From Candidatus Microgenomates bacterium (lineage in GTDB: Bacteria > Patescibacteriota > Microgenomatia > Levybacterales > UBA12049), in NCBI GenBank assembly GCA_025451195.1, contig JANWKV010000033.1, forward strand, positions 1 to 53,609: DNA of 53,609 bases. The letters are read 5' to 3'. The notes under the pieces are model-generated. The model worked only from the letters and a program-made list of their open reading frames with translations, was not told the origin of the DNA and did not search any database. The position numbers and the translations under genes are program-made. Of the stretch, positions 23,522 to 31,756 are shown piece by piece (within the stretch, counting starts at the first letter, position 1; each line of letters starts with the position of its first letter).

Positions 23522-23593
23522 GCCGTCTTAGCTCAGTGGTAGAGCAGCTGTTTTGTAAACAGCAGGTCGTCAGTCCGAATCTGACAGACGGCT
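23522..23593 (+). tRNA. tRNA-Thr (anticodon TGT)
   Basis: Acceptor GCCGTCT/AGACGGC, D-arm GCTCAGTGGTAGAGC, anticodon stem-loop GCTGT-TTTGTAA-ACAGC giving TGT, T-arm GTCAG-TCCGAAT-CTGAC, discriminator T. No encoded CCA. Confidence 0.93.
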
Positions 23594-23670
23594 CAAAATC
23601 TAATGATAAATGATTAAGGGATTAGTTAATAAGAAATTAATAATTTATCGTTTATCCTTTATCATTGTTA

Positions 23671-23754
23671 GCTGGGTTCGCATAGCGGCAATTGCTTGTG
23701 GCTGTAGACCACACGGTCGAAAGGCCTTCGGGGGTTCGAGTCCCTCACCCAGCA
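23671..23754 (+). tRNA. tRNA-Tyr (anticodon GTA)
   Basis: A class II tRNA with acceptor GCTGGGT/ACCCAGC, anticodon loop CTGTAGA giving GTA, a long variable arm (GGTCGAAAGGCC) and T-arm GGGGG-TTCGAGT-CCCTC. Discriminator A fits Tyr. CCA is not encoded. Confidence 0.93.
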
Positions 23755-23806
23755 CTTCTCCAAGGGAGAATTGCGTAAGGTAGAATATTTAATTCTGCTT
23801 TCAAAC

Positions 23807-23881
23807 GCCGGAGTGGCTCAGTGGTAGAGCAAGTCATTGGTAATGACTAGATCGCGGGTCCGATTCCCGCCTCCGGCTCCA
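23807..23881 (+). tRNA. tRNA-Thr (anticodon GGT)
   Basis: Acceptor GCCGGAG/CTCCGGC, D-arm GCTCAGTGGTAGAGC, anticodon stem-loop AGTCA-TTGGTAA-TGACT giving GGT, T-arm GCGGG-TCCGATT-CCCGC. Unlike its neighbours the CCA end is encoded (23879-23881). Confidence 0.93.
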
Positions 23882-24181
23882 CAAAAAAACATCCTCATCC
23901 GCAAATTGCATAATTTAAATGCAAAAACGTCCTAAGATGTTCCAAAAACTGCCTTTTAAATAAATTCGCTCTTTCAAACCGAAACTGTTGGTAGTTTCCC
24001 TAAGATTAAACTAGGAAGGAACAATAGTAAACCACGGCCCACTATTATATTCCTCGTCGGCCGCCTTTTGGTAGCCTACCTCAAGGAAAATGGATTTGTA
24101 GAGAAAAATTATCCCCAACAATCTCAAGTTTCAAAGAGCATAGTTAGTATAACAAAGTGATAATTTATGTCAATGATTAGT
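23882..24181. other. 300-bp gene-free region with hairpins
   Basis: I see no ORF of note on either strand. Several stems can be drawn: ttccctaagattaaactaggaa (TTCC.TA/TAGGAA), ggaacaatagt with actattatattcc, and ggtagcctacc. This density of pairing suggests a structured RNA, on either strand. I could not match it to RNase P RNA, tmRNA, SRP RNA or 6S RNA by eye. A GGAAGGA string is reminiscent of the SRP loop but the surrounding sequence does not fit. Confidence 0.3.
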
Positions 24182-24385
24182 TTAGCGGGAAAGGGAGTGA
24201 TAAATAGACGTTGAAGCACCCAAAACCTGCAGGTTTTGTTTAACTGATACAACCAATGCCAGAATTAAGAGTGCAAGTCCAACGGTAATAATTGAGAAAG
24301 TCCAAGTAGATGTCCAAGGGGATTTTTTTGTGCTGGTTTTTCTTATATGCGTATGCGCGTGTTTTTTAATTGATTTTCTTTTCAT
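24182..24385 (-). CDS. Small single-pass membrane protein
   Basis: A 67-residue protein with a very basic N-terminus (KRKSIKKHAHTHIRK), one hydrophobic helix (about residues 29-47, FSIITVGLALLILALVVSV) and a short outer tail. Inside-positive orientation predicts an N-in topology. Upstream on the minus strand a TTGACA lies with an AT-rich -10 region. Function unknown. Confidence 0.6.
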   Translation of the reverse strand: MKRKSIKKHAHTHIRKTSTKKSPWTSTWTFSIITVGLALLILALVVSVKQNLQVLGASTSIYHSLSR

Positions 24386-24431
24386 ACTCTAAAATAATTA
24401 TGAATGATTTTATAATAAATTGTCAATAGAC

Positions 24432-25079
24432 CTAAACTCCAAGAACTCCTTTGGCAAATGAAAAAAGAGTGAAGATAACGTTTTCAAGAGAAAATCCGCC
24501 AATTGGAAAGGCAAGTAAAATTAGCAGAATAAAAATTCCAATTTGCCCGAGAGACAGGAATGCATTTGCTTCTTTTTCCGGAAGGAAAAGAGCGAAAATT
24601 TTTGATCCGTCTAATGGGGGAATAGGAAGCAAGTTAAATATGGCAAGAAGTAAATTGTAGTTTACAATCATTGTTAGTAAGCCTTGTAAAATTAACACAA
24701 AAAAAGAATATTGTCCAAAACCTATAAAATCTATTACTTTTAAAAGAAGAGTGGCAACAATAGCCAGTAAAACATTTGTCAAAGGTCCAGCCAGGCTTAC
24801 AAGCGCCATGTCTTTTCTTCCGTCTCTTAGATTAAACGGGTCAACCGGCACAGGTTTTGCTCCGCCGAAAATAATCGGGCTACCGGAAACAAATAACATT
24901 AACGGTAAAAGAATACTTAGAAAAGGATCAATATGTTTTCTTGGGTCAAGAGTTAATCTTCCCATAAGACGTGCGGTAGGGTCTCCAAGACGTTCTGCAA
25001 CATAGCCATGTGCAATCTCATGAAGTATTGCCGAGAAGAGCAAAATAACAAGCCCAATGATTGCAAAAATTATATTCAT
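24432..25079 (-). CDS. Site-2 protease family (M50) membrane metallopeptidase
   Basis: A 215-residue integral membrane protease. The zinc motif HEIAH (H20-H24) lies in the first helix, and the third zinc ligand is in NLLPIPPLDGSKIF. FGGAKPVPV and SLAGPLTNVLLA are family signatures. It matches the short YwhC-type rhomboid-like S2P group without a PDZ domain. Substrate unknown. Confidence 0.9.
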   Translation of the reverse strand: MNIIFAIIGLVILLFSAILHEIAHGYVAERLGDPTARLMGRLTLDPRKHIDPFLSILLPLMLFVSGSPIIFGGAKPVPVDPFNLRDGRKDMALVSLAGPLTNVLLAIVATLLLKVIDFIGFGQYSFFVLILQGLLTMIVNYNLLLAIFNLLPIPPLDGSKIFALFLPEKEANAFLSLGQIGIFILLILLAFPIGGFSLENVIFTLFSFAKGVLGV

Positions 25080-25164
25080 ATAATCCTTAACTCAAATTTG
25101 AAAATAGCGTATATATTGAATTTACCTTGTATTCCTACTCTCATTTTAGTATAATTGATTCCTT

Positions 25165-25404
25165 ATGGCAATGAAGTGCATGAACTGCGGCAAAGGAGTA
25201 ATGTTTGGACACAACGTTTCCCACGCCAAAAACAGAACAGCAAAGAAATTCAAGCCTAATCTTCATTCGGCAAGAATTATGGTCGGGTCACACATGAAAA
25301 AAATGAAGCTTTGCACAAAGTGTTTGAGGATACTCAAGAAAACAACAGGCCAAGCATCAGGTAAAAAATCTAATTCCCCAGAAGTTTCTCCAACTGCTCT
25401 TTAA
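25165..25404 (+). CDS. rpmB: Ribosomal protein bL28
   Basis: A 79-residue bL28 with the core FGHNVSHAKNRTAKKFKPNLH and two CxxC pairs (MNCGKG region and LCTKCLRIL), the zinc form. The C-terminal ~15 residues (SGKKSNSPEVSPTAL) are unusual because this part overlaps the end of fmt on the other strand by 35 bp. An ATG two codons downstream (MKCMNCGKG) is an alternative start. Confidence 0.92.
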   Translation: MAMKCMNCGKGVMFGHNVSHAKNRTAKKFKPNLHSARIMVGSHMKKMKLCTKCLRILKKTTGQASGKKSNSPEVSPTAL

Positions 25405-26293
25405 GATTTGGATATCCGTTTAGAAAGTCTTTTTTTGTCATAGGTTTTTTACCTTCTGGTTGAAGAAGAATTCTGGAAGATCCTGAATCACCCCGAGAGT
25501 ACTTGCTACTGCGTAGCGGCGCAAGTTCAGGATGACTGGAAGAGGGTAAAAATTTTACAGTTTTTTCCATGCCATTTATATCCATTTTTGTATAAACGCC
25601 GGGCCAGGGAAAATACGCCCTTATCATATGGTCTAATTTCTTTGGTTCAGGCAAATTTTTTATATCAAAAAATCCGTCCTTTTTTACCATTTGTTGTGTG
25701 TAGGTTGCTTTTGACTCGTCCTGTTTTTTTCTGTTTTGATGAAATTCTTCAAAACCTTTAAGAACATCTGTTAAAAGTTCTGCGCCAAGTGTGTTTAATT
25801 TAGTCAAAAGAGAATCGGTTGTGTCTGTTGGTGTTATGTCATATTCTTTTTGAGCCAAAATATCACCGGTATCCAAACCTTCTGCCATTTCCATTACAGT
25901 TACACCTGTTGTTTTTTCACCGCTTAAAATAAACGTTGGTGCAGGGGAGGGGCCGCGGTATTTTGGAAGAAGAGAATGGTGTATGTTTAGAGCAGAATTT
26001 TTAGGGAGTTCAAGCAGTTTTTTTGGCAAAAGAACACCATAGTCTGCAACAACCAAAAAATCAGGTTTATAATCAGTAATGTTTTCGATAATTCCGTCTG
26101 TTAGTTTATCTGCGGCAATTATCTGAATATTATTTTTTTTAGCCAAAAGTTTTACCGGGGTTGGTTTTAATTCTTTTTCTCTTCCAATTATTTTGTCTGC
26201 AACCGTTACAACTGCAGAAAGCCCGAAATTTTTAATTAAAGATTCTTCTACAATTGTAGAATATTTTGATGAGCCAAAAAAAATTATATTCAC
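25370..26293 (-). CDS. fmt: Methionyl-tRNA formyltransferase
   Basis: Formylates initiator Met-tRNA. The catalytic domain shows NIHHSLLPKYRGPSP with the Asn and His and MEMAEGLDTGDIL with the Asp. The C-terminal tRNA-binding domain ends GKKPMTKKDFLNGYP. The ORF track starts at 26344, but a small gene ends at 26298. The GTG at 26293 (VNIIFFGSS) follows its stop after four bases and aligns with the family start, giving 307 residues. A 21-codon palindromic insertion (25473-25543) interrupts the C-terminal domain; without it the protein reads KFLPSSSRILLQPEGKKP, as expected for Fmt. Confidence 0.93.
   Translation of the reverse strand: MNIIFFGSSKYSTIVEESLIKNFGLSAVVTVADKIIGREKELKPTPVKLLAKKNNIQIIAADKLTDGIIENITDYKPDFLVVADYGVLLPKKLLELPKNSALNIHHSLLPKYRGPSPAPTFILSGEKTTGVTVMEMAEGLDTGDILAQKEYDITPTDTTDSLLTKLNTLGAELLTDVLKGFEEFHQNRKKQDESKATYTQQMVKKDGFFDIKNLPEPKKLDHMIRAYFPWPGVYTKMDINGMEKTVKFLPSSSHPELAPLRSSKYSRGDSGSSRILLQPEGKKPMTKKDFLNGYPNLKEQLEKLLGN
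25473..25543. repeat. Palindromic element with 8-bp direct repeats inserted in fmt
   Basis: ctggaaga at 25473-25480 is repeated at 25536-25543 and flanks a 55-bp element. The element's ends are inverted (tcctgaa/ttcagga) and its core folds on itself (acttg...caagt, ctac...gtag). The repeat-to-repeat distance is 63 bp, so the element adds exactly 21 codons in frame. This is the structure of a small transposed element with a target-site duplication. The ends resemble the 40273-40334 element. Confidence 0.75.
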
Positions 26294-26297
26294 AAAA

Positions 26298-26450
26298 TTA
26301 TTTGGGTGACTTTTTGTTTGATATTTTTCCCCCGTGTCTAACATTATTAAGCCATAATTTCAGCGCTCTCAAATAAAATTCAGTTACCGGTCGCTGTGCA
26401 TGCGCTAATTTTGCTTGTTGCCATGTCTTTGGCTTTTTCTCGGCATTCAT
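26298..26450 (-). CDS. Small 50-aa protein between def and fmt
   Basis: An ORF below the track's cut-off. It begins MNAEKKPKTWQQAKLAHAQR, continues with an amphipathic helix (VTEFYLRALKLWLNN) and ends with a basic tail. It starts four bases after the def stop and ends four bases before the fmt GTG, so the three form a tightly packed operon. The spacing and residue pattern argue for a real gene. I know no function for it; a link to initiator-tRNA or nascent-chain N-terminus processing is only suggested by position. Confidence 0.6.
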   Translation of the reverse strand: MNAEKKPKTWQQAKLAHAQRPVTEFYLRALKLWLNNVRHGGKISNKKSPK

Positions 26451-26454
26451 AATT

Positions 26455-26994
26455 TTACAGTTCTATTAAATCAAATACTTCCTCACCCTTTTCATTTTTG
26501 CGGGATTTGTAGAGTTTTCCTTTTTGTTCCAAAACCCTTTTTGGGAATAATATTCCCTGTAGATGATCGAATTCATGTTGAATAATTGTTGCAAAAAATC
26601 CACTATATGTTTTTGTGCGTTTTTTACCTTTTTCATCTGTAAATTCAATTTTTGCTTTTGGAAAGCGTTTTACAGTGCCCCAAATATCTTTTAGGGATAA
26701 ACATCCTTCAAGCCTTGAATTTTTTTTGGGCATTTTTTTTAACTCCGCATCTCCAATAAGTGTTACTTTTGGATTAATAAAAATTGAAAACGGTGCAGTT
26801 TTATTTTCCTTAATAATAAAAATTTGCAGTGATTTTCCAACCTGGGGAGCAGCGAGTCCTATTCCTTCCGGATCCTTTGTATTCATTAAAGTGACTTTCA
26901 TATCTTCGATAAGAGATAATATTGCGTCGTTTATTTGGGAAATAGATTTGGCAACGGATGATAAAACCGGACTTGGTGCCTGAACAATTTCCAT
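26455..26994 (-). CDS. def: Peptide deformylase
   Basis: Removes the formyl group from nascent proteins. The 179-residue protein has all three motifs: GIGLAAPQVG, EGCLSL with the metal cysteine, and QHEFDHLQG with the two histidines. It is the first gene of the def, small-ORF, fmt operon. Confidence 0.95.
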   Translation of the reverse strand: MEIVQAPSPVLSSVAKSISQINDAILSLIEDMKVTLMNTKDPEGIGLAAPQVGKSLQIFIIKENKTAPFSIFINPKVTLIGDAELKKMPKKNSRLEGCLSLKDIWGTVKRFPKAKIEFTDEKGKKRTKTYSGFFATIIQHEFDHLQGILFPKRVLEQKGKLYKSRKNEKGEEVFDLIEL

Positions 26995-27018
26995 GAGGCT
27001 ATTATAGCAAACTATTTT

Positions 27019-29268
27019 TTACTTTTCCCCCCAGGATTTTAGGGCGCTTTTAACAGCGCTGTCGTTTGGAACAAGGTTTTCTAATATATAGTGCATTGTG
27101 TTAACCGCTTCCTTTTCTTCCTGGGGGTTTTTCACTAAATTATTTTTATCAACAGCCTGACTTCTGAGCATTAATCCCAATGCATAATAAGCATCTCTGT
27201 AGTCGGGTTTAAGCTTCACGGTTTCCTGTAATATTGAAATTGCTTTGTCTATTTGATTGCTTTCTTGTGCATACAAAAGTCCTCTGTTGTAATCTATTTT
27301 TGCATCTGTTGGTGCTAAGCTGTGCGCTTTATCTATTGCGTCTATCGCGGGTTGTAAAAACTGCGCATTTGCCTGAGTGAATGTATACATGATTCTCACT
27401 CTTGTTTTCCAAAAAACCAGATAATTTGGATGATTTGTTGTTACATCATCACTTGCAGCAATTGCTTCCTGGACAAGTTTGCTTGCGTTTGTCGCATCTT
27501 TTTGTTGAGCAAAAGCGATTGCAAGATTAGCATCGTTTATTGACATTTCGTCTCTAAAAACTGGTTCGTCCGGTCTTGCTTCTACCGCTTTATGGATTGG
27601 GTTGTATGCCATCTGGTACTGCCCGACTTTATCCAGATTACTCGCGTAGCCGTATTCTCTGTCAGCCTGCCAGAATACCAAAAGCATATAAATAAGATAG
27701 ATGCCAATTATGCACATAACGCTTATTCCAATTTTTTGCCCGTAACCAATTTCAATATTGCTGGAATTTGCAGTTGGGAAAATAATGGCATTTTGTTGAT
27801 TTAGATAGTCATTAATAAAAAGAACAAGAAGGGGAATTATAAAAAGATAAATATTAACAATTACAACAGAGAATCCAAAAAAATTGGAAATTAAAATAGT
27901 TAAAAATGCGGTAATAAGGGAAAGCGACAAAAGCTTGTCATCTACAATTTTGCTTATATTTTCTTTTTTCTCCGGAGTTTTTCTGGAGAATAAATAAAAA
28001 TCCTTAGTGAATAAATATAAAAATAATCCAATAAAACTGAGATATGTAAGCAGTCCAAAAGCCCCTGTTGTTGCGAGATAATTCAGATATTCATTGTGAG
28101 CCTTGTTATAAAGATAATCCCATTCGGATGTTAAATTATGTCCTGCCGGCCTGTATTGATAATAAGCAAAAGCAAATGTTTCAACTCCTGTCCCAAAAAT
28201 CGGATTATGAAGCCATGCCTTAATTGCCCCCTGCCATACAAAAGCGCGGATTTTGCCGGAGTCTGTTCCGCCCAATTCTCCAAGAGGAATAATCTTATTT
28301 GCAGGAGGACTCTCAACAGGTTTTGTCCCGTAGGTTTTAGAACCGGAGGCAATTTTCTGATTGATAAAATTTGCAATTCCCGAGTAAGCAAATTTATTAA
28401 TCTGTTGTATTGGGGAGCCGATAAAAAATGTTATGAGAAAAAGAGAAAGCGCAAATAGTCCAACGTGTTTTAGTTTTTTAATACTCTCTTTGGAAAGAAG
28501 TATATATCCCAAAAAGAAAAAAACCAAAGAAATTCCAAGAGCAATAAATCCGCCTTTTGATTCGGTATAAATAAAATCAAGATAGAAAAGTAAGGTCAGC
28601 AGAAAATAATACACGGAAGAAACCACTTTTCCTTTTTTTGCTTTTGCAAGAGAAAAGTACATGCTTATTGGAATAAGAATGCAAAGGTAGGCTGACAGCC
28701 AGTCCGGCTGACCCATCGTTGAGAAAATTCTAACTTTTGGCTGGAATGCATCGGTCCAGCAGGAAACATCTAAATTTCCCCTAAACAAAAGACACGTGGG
28801 GTCATAACCAAAATGGGAGGGAAGTCCCCATAAAGAAACAATAAGTCCGGATACAAGACTGATTTTTAAAATCCTTATAATTGTTTTTTTGACTTCGGTT
28901 ATATTTGTCGCGAAAGCGTAATAAAGAAAAATATAGGTAATTGTGGAAAGAAGTCCACCGTTAAATCTTGAGTAGTATCCCCACCATGAAACGTGCCTAT
29001 CTAAAGAAAAAATTGTCGAAATTATTTGGGATAACAAAAAAAGCAAAAGGGGAATATCAAGAATCGTCCGCTGAATTTTAAATTGTCTAAGGGCAATCAT
29101 TTTTGATGTCCACATAACTCCTATGATTATTGCCAAAATAAAGGTAAGCCACATTTTGTTAAATTCAAAGAGTTCGGAAGTGTCACCCCAAAAAATAATA
29201 GGAACAAGAAGAAAAATTAAATAAAAAGACCAACGGATAACGATATTACAAAATGAAACAAAACGCAT
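27019..29268 (-). CDS. O-antigen ligase-like (Wzy_C) membrane protein with C-terminal TPR repeats
   Basis: The N-terminal ~500 residues contain about twelve membrane helices. A large loop contains GAIKAWLHNPIFGTGVETFAFAY, the polymerase/ligase region of the O-antigen ligase superfamily. The C-terminal ~220 residues are TPR-like helices (YNPIHKAVEARPDEP, YNRGLLYAQESNQIDKAI, DYRDAYYALGLML). Such proteins link or polymerise surface glycans or glycosylate surface proteins. The track ORF begins 102 residues earlier, but that part overlaps the mreB start and a repeat; MRFVSFCNIVIRWSFYLIF gives a normal first helix. ATG 29286 is an alternative. Confidence 0.82.
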   Translation of the reverse strand: MRFVSFCNIVIRWSFYLIFLLVPIIFWGDTSELFEFNKMWLTFILAIIIGVMWTSKMIALRQFKIQRTILDIPLLLFLLSQIISTIFSLDRHVSWWGYYSRFNGGLLSTITYIFLYYAFATNITEVKKTIIRILKISLVSGLIVSLWGLPSHFGYDPTCLLFRGNLDVSCWTDAFQPKVRIFSTMGQPDWLSAYLCILIPISMYFSLAKAKKGKVVSSVYYFLLTLLFYLDFIYTESKGGFIALGISLVFFFLGYILLSKESIKKLKHVGLFALSLFLITFFIGSPIQQINKFAYSGIANFINQKIASGSKTYGTKPVESPPANKIIPLGELGGTDSGKIRAFVWQGAIKAWLHNPIFGTGVETFAFAYYQYRPAGHNLTSEWDYLYNKAHNEYLNYLATTGAFGLLTYLSFIGLFLYLFTKDFYLFSRKTPEKKENISKIVDDKLLSLSLITAFLTILISNFFGFSVVIVNIYLFIIPLLVLFINDYLNQQNAIIFPTANSSNIEIGYGQKIGISVMCIIGIYLIYMLLVFWQADREYGYASNLDKVGQYQMAYNPIHKAVEARPDEPVFRDEMSINDANLAIAFAQQKDATNASKLVQEAIAASDDVTTNHPNYLVFWKTRVRIMYTFTQANAQFLQPAIDAIDKAHSLAPTDAKIDYNRGLLYAQESNQIDKAISILQETVKLKPDYRDAYYALGLMLRSQAVDKNNLVKNPQEEKEAVNTMHYILENLVPNDSAVKSALKSWGEK

Positions 29269-29334
29269 AATGCTAACAAAAATCATCGTAGCATATTGGA
29301 AATGTGCGGGCAAGATGGTATCATACGTAAATAT

Positions 29335-29433
29335 CAAATCACAAATTACAAATCCCAAATAATTCTTAAACAAAAGTTCTTGCAATTCAAAAATAATTGA
29401 TACTTGGAGCTTGGAATTTGAGATTTGGGATTT
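29335..29433. repeat. Heptamer repeats and inverted repeat upstream of mreB
   Basis: Four 7-base units, CAAATCA CAAATTA CAAATCC CAAATAA, run from 29335 to 29362. The inverse aaatcccaaat (29350-29360) recurs as atttgggattt at 29423-29433, just before the mreB ATG. It is of the same type as the repeats near the four-helix-bundle gene and in the trmH-family gene. Confidence 0.65.
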
Positions 29434-29439
29434 ATCAAT

Positions 29440-30537
29440 ATGCTTTCTTTTTTTAATCAATTTTTTAGTTTTTTCAGTAGTGACATAGGAATTGACCTCG
29501 GTACCGCAAATACTCTGGTTTTTGTTAAGGGGAAAGGGATTATGATACGCGAGCCATCGGTAATTGCACGGCATAAAAAAACCAAGCAGGTTTTGGCAAT
29601 CGGAAGTGAGGCAAAAAAAATGATTGGAAAAACCCCGGCAACAATTGAGACGGTAAGGCCTTTAAGAGGAGGAATAATTGCCGATTTTGATGCAACAGAA
29701 GTAATGATCTCCCACTATATTGAGGAAGTTCACCAGACTGTATCTGTTTTAAACAGGCCGTTTGTTCACCCAAAAGTTGTGATAGGTATTCCCTCAAGCG
29801 TTACGGAAGTACAACGCCGCGCGGTTTGGGAAGCGGCACTTGGAGCCGGCGCAAGAGAGGCATATTTAATTGAAGAATCGATGGCTGCTGCAATTGGGGC
29901 AGGTGTAAGCGTTTTTTCTCCAACAGGAATTATGATGGTTGATGTTGGCGGGGGGACAACAGAGATTGCAGTTATTTCTCTTGGTGGAATTGTTGTCAAT
30001 AAATCTTTAAGAATTGCAGGAGACAATATGGACGAGGCAATAGTGCATTATATAAGACTTAGGCACGGACTTTTACTTGGGGAACGTACCGCCGAAGAGT
30101 TAAAAATAAAAATTGGCAGCGCTTACGAAGCAAGACCCACTCATTCCAAATTAAAAAGCGAGGAGGAAAAAGAAGCGGATAAAATGGCAATTGTCAGAGG
30201 ACGCGATATAGAAACAGGGCTCCCAAAAAGTTTACGCATTTCCGAAGTTGAAGTTAGGGAAGCATTATCCCCTGTGCTTTCCCAAATTATAGAAGGTATA
30301 GCAGAAGTTGCGGAAGACGCGCCACCTGAGTTAACAGCGGATATTCTGGAACATGGAATTTTACTAACAGGCGGCGGGGCACTTTTGCCAGGATTTGACA
30401 GGCTAATTGTTGAAAGAACACATATTCCGGTTATTGTTGCCGAGGATCCATTAACTACTGTTGTGAGGGGGACAGGAAAAGTTTTGGAAGACAAAGAACT
30501 TCTATCGCGTGTTAAAGTGACCGGCGGACTGCAGTAA
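29440..30537 (+). CDS. mreB: Rod shape-determining protein MreB
   Basis: Bacterial actin that guides cell-wall elongation. Visible are the phosphate-1 loop GIDLGTANTLV, VGIPSSVTEVQRRA, the phosphate-2 loop MMVDVGGGTTEIAVIS and the adenosine motif GILLTGGGALLPG. The track start is a TTG at 29425; I prefer the ATG at 29440 (MLSFFNQFFSFFSSDIGIDLG), giving 365 residues and an N-terminal amphipathic helix for membrane binding. It heads mreBCD. Confidence 0.95.
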   Translation: MLSFFNQFFSFFSSDIGIDLGTANTLVFVKGKGIMIREPSVIARHKKTKQVLAIGSEAKKMIGKTPATIETVRPLRGGIIADFDATEVMISHYIEEVHQTVSVLNRPFVHPKVVIGIPSSVTEVQRRAVWEAALGAGAREAYLIEESMAAAIGAGVSVFSPTGIMMVDVGGGTTEIAVISLGGIVVNKSLRIAGDNMDEAIVHYIRLRHGLLLGERTAEELKIKIGSAYEARPTHSKLKSEEEKEADKMAIVRGRDIETGLPKSLRISEVEVREALSPVLSQIIEGIAEVAEDAPPELTADILEHGILLTGGGALLPGFDRLIVERTHIPVIVAEDPLTTVVRGTGKVLEDKELLSRVKVTGGLQ

Positions 30538-30542
30538 AAGTT

Positions 30543-31313
30543 ATGGCAAAAAGGCAAATTCTTTTTCTTGTATTTATATTCTGCGCTATTGTTGCGTTTT
30601 TTACCCTTTTTTTTATTAGTGATAGCAGGGGTTATATCCAAACAGTATTTTCAGGTCCTCAAACTGTCCTTTTGCATCTTTTTCAGATTTTTAAAATTTC
30701 CGATGGAAAGACCCAGCAAGAAAATAAAGCTCTTACGCTGGAACTTGCAAAAATGAATTTAATAAAAGCTGACAATGCATCACTTCACGATCAGTTTTTA
30801 ACGTCAAATCCTCCAAATAAAAATTTATTGCCCGCGCAAATTGTCGGAATGCCTTCATTTTTGCCCGGTATATCAATGCCGGAAGGATACATTCTGCATG
30901 CAGGTAAGAAAGAAAAGGTTTTTATAAATGCACCAATAATTTATAAAGATAATTTAATAGGTAAAGTTGTTAATTTGGAAGACCATTTTTCAAAAGTTAT
31001 TCTTGTTTCAAATAAAAACATGTCTTTTTCAGGTAAAACAACAGATACCGGGGCAACGGGAATTATTAAGGGAACGGGAAATGGAACAATAATATTTGAC
31101 AACGTATTGCTTTCCGATACTTTAAAGGTTGGGGATATTGTTGTGACAAGCGGAGAAGTAGACATAAACGGCAAAGGTTTTCCACCCGATCTTGTTGTTG
31201 GTAAAATTACATCGGTTGAAAAAAATCCAAGCAGCCTTTTTCAAAGAGCAAGTGTAGCGTCTCTTATAAATTTTAGTAAACTCACAAACGTTTTTGTTTT
31301 ATTATCGGACTGA
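30543..31313 (+). CDS. mreC: Rod shape-determining protein MreC
   Basis: A 256-residue protein with an N-terminal membrane helix (LFLVFIFCAIVAFFTLFFI), a short coiled-coil (KTQQENKALTLELAKMN) and a beta-rich outer domain with VGKVVNLEDHFSKVILVSN and SGEVDINGKGFPPDLVVGKI. It scaffolds the elongasome and activates PBP2. It lies five bases after mreB and three before mreD. Confidence 0.92.
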   Translation: MAKRQILFLVFIFCAIVAFFTLFFISDSRGYIQTVFSGPQTVLLHLFQIFKISDGKTQQENKALTLELAKMNLIKADNASLHDQFLTSNPPNKNLLPAQIVGMPSFLPGISMPEGYILHAGKKEKVFINAPIIYKDNLIGKVVNLEDHFSKVILVSNKNMSFSGKTTDTGATGIIKGTGNGTIIFDNVLLSDTLKVGDIVVTSGEVDINGKGFPPDLVVGKITSVEKNPSSLFQRASVASLINFSKLTNVFVLLSD

Positions 31314-31315
31314 TT

Positions 31316-31744
31316 ATGGATAAGTTTTTTCTTGCAATATGTTTTTTTCTGGCGGTAATGCTTGAAACAACTGTAATTCAATTGCCGTTTGTACTGCTTT
31401 TACTTTTGGTTACAACAATATTTTATAGAACAGAATGGATTTTTATTGTCGGATTAATTTTGGGAATAATTATAGACGGATTAACTTTCAGACATCTTGG
31501 AGAAACAAGTTTATTTTATATTATTTTTTTACTGTTTGTCTTTCTGTACGAACAAAAATTTGAACTTAAGACAGTAGCCTTTGCCGCTCTCATGTCTTTT
31601 GTCGGGAGTTTTTTCTTTTTTCTAGTTTTTGGCTCACAAGTTTTTATCCTACAACTTATTGCCGCAACAATAATAGGATCATTGTTTTTTCTAGCATTTT
31701 CCAGAATAAAAACGCCCGTTGCCAAAAAATATAATGTTGAATGA
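31316..31744 (+). CDS. mreD: Rod shape-determining protein MreD-like
   Basis: A 142-residue protein of about five hydrophobic helices directly after mreC. The acidic/Gly segment GLILGIIIDGLTFRHLG fits the conserved MreD loop. Sequence conservation in MreD is low, so the call rests mainly on position and topology. Confidence 0.8.
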   Translation: MDKFFLAICFFLAVMLETTVIQLPFVLLLLLVTTIFYRTEWIFIVGLILGIIIDGLTFRHLGETSLFYIIFLLFVFLYEQKFELKTVAFAALMSFVGSFFFFLVFGSQVFILQLIAATIIGSLFFLAFSRIKTPVAKKYNVE

Positions 31745-31756
31745 TATAATTAAGTT

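Noticed and set aside
23991-24040. GGAAGGA string taken as SRP RNA
   Set aside because: The surrounding bases do not form the helix 8 loop (GGAAGCAGCC partner) expected for SRP RNA.
29269-29574. 102-residue N-terminal extension of the O-antigen-ligase-like protein
   Set aside because: It runs through the repeat array and the mreB start on the other strand and has no membrane-protein character; the later ATG begins right before a normal first helix.
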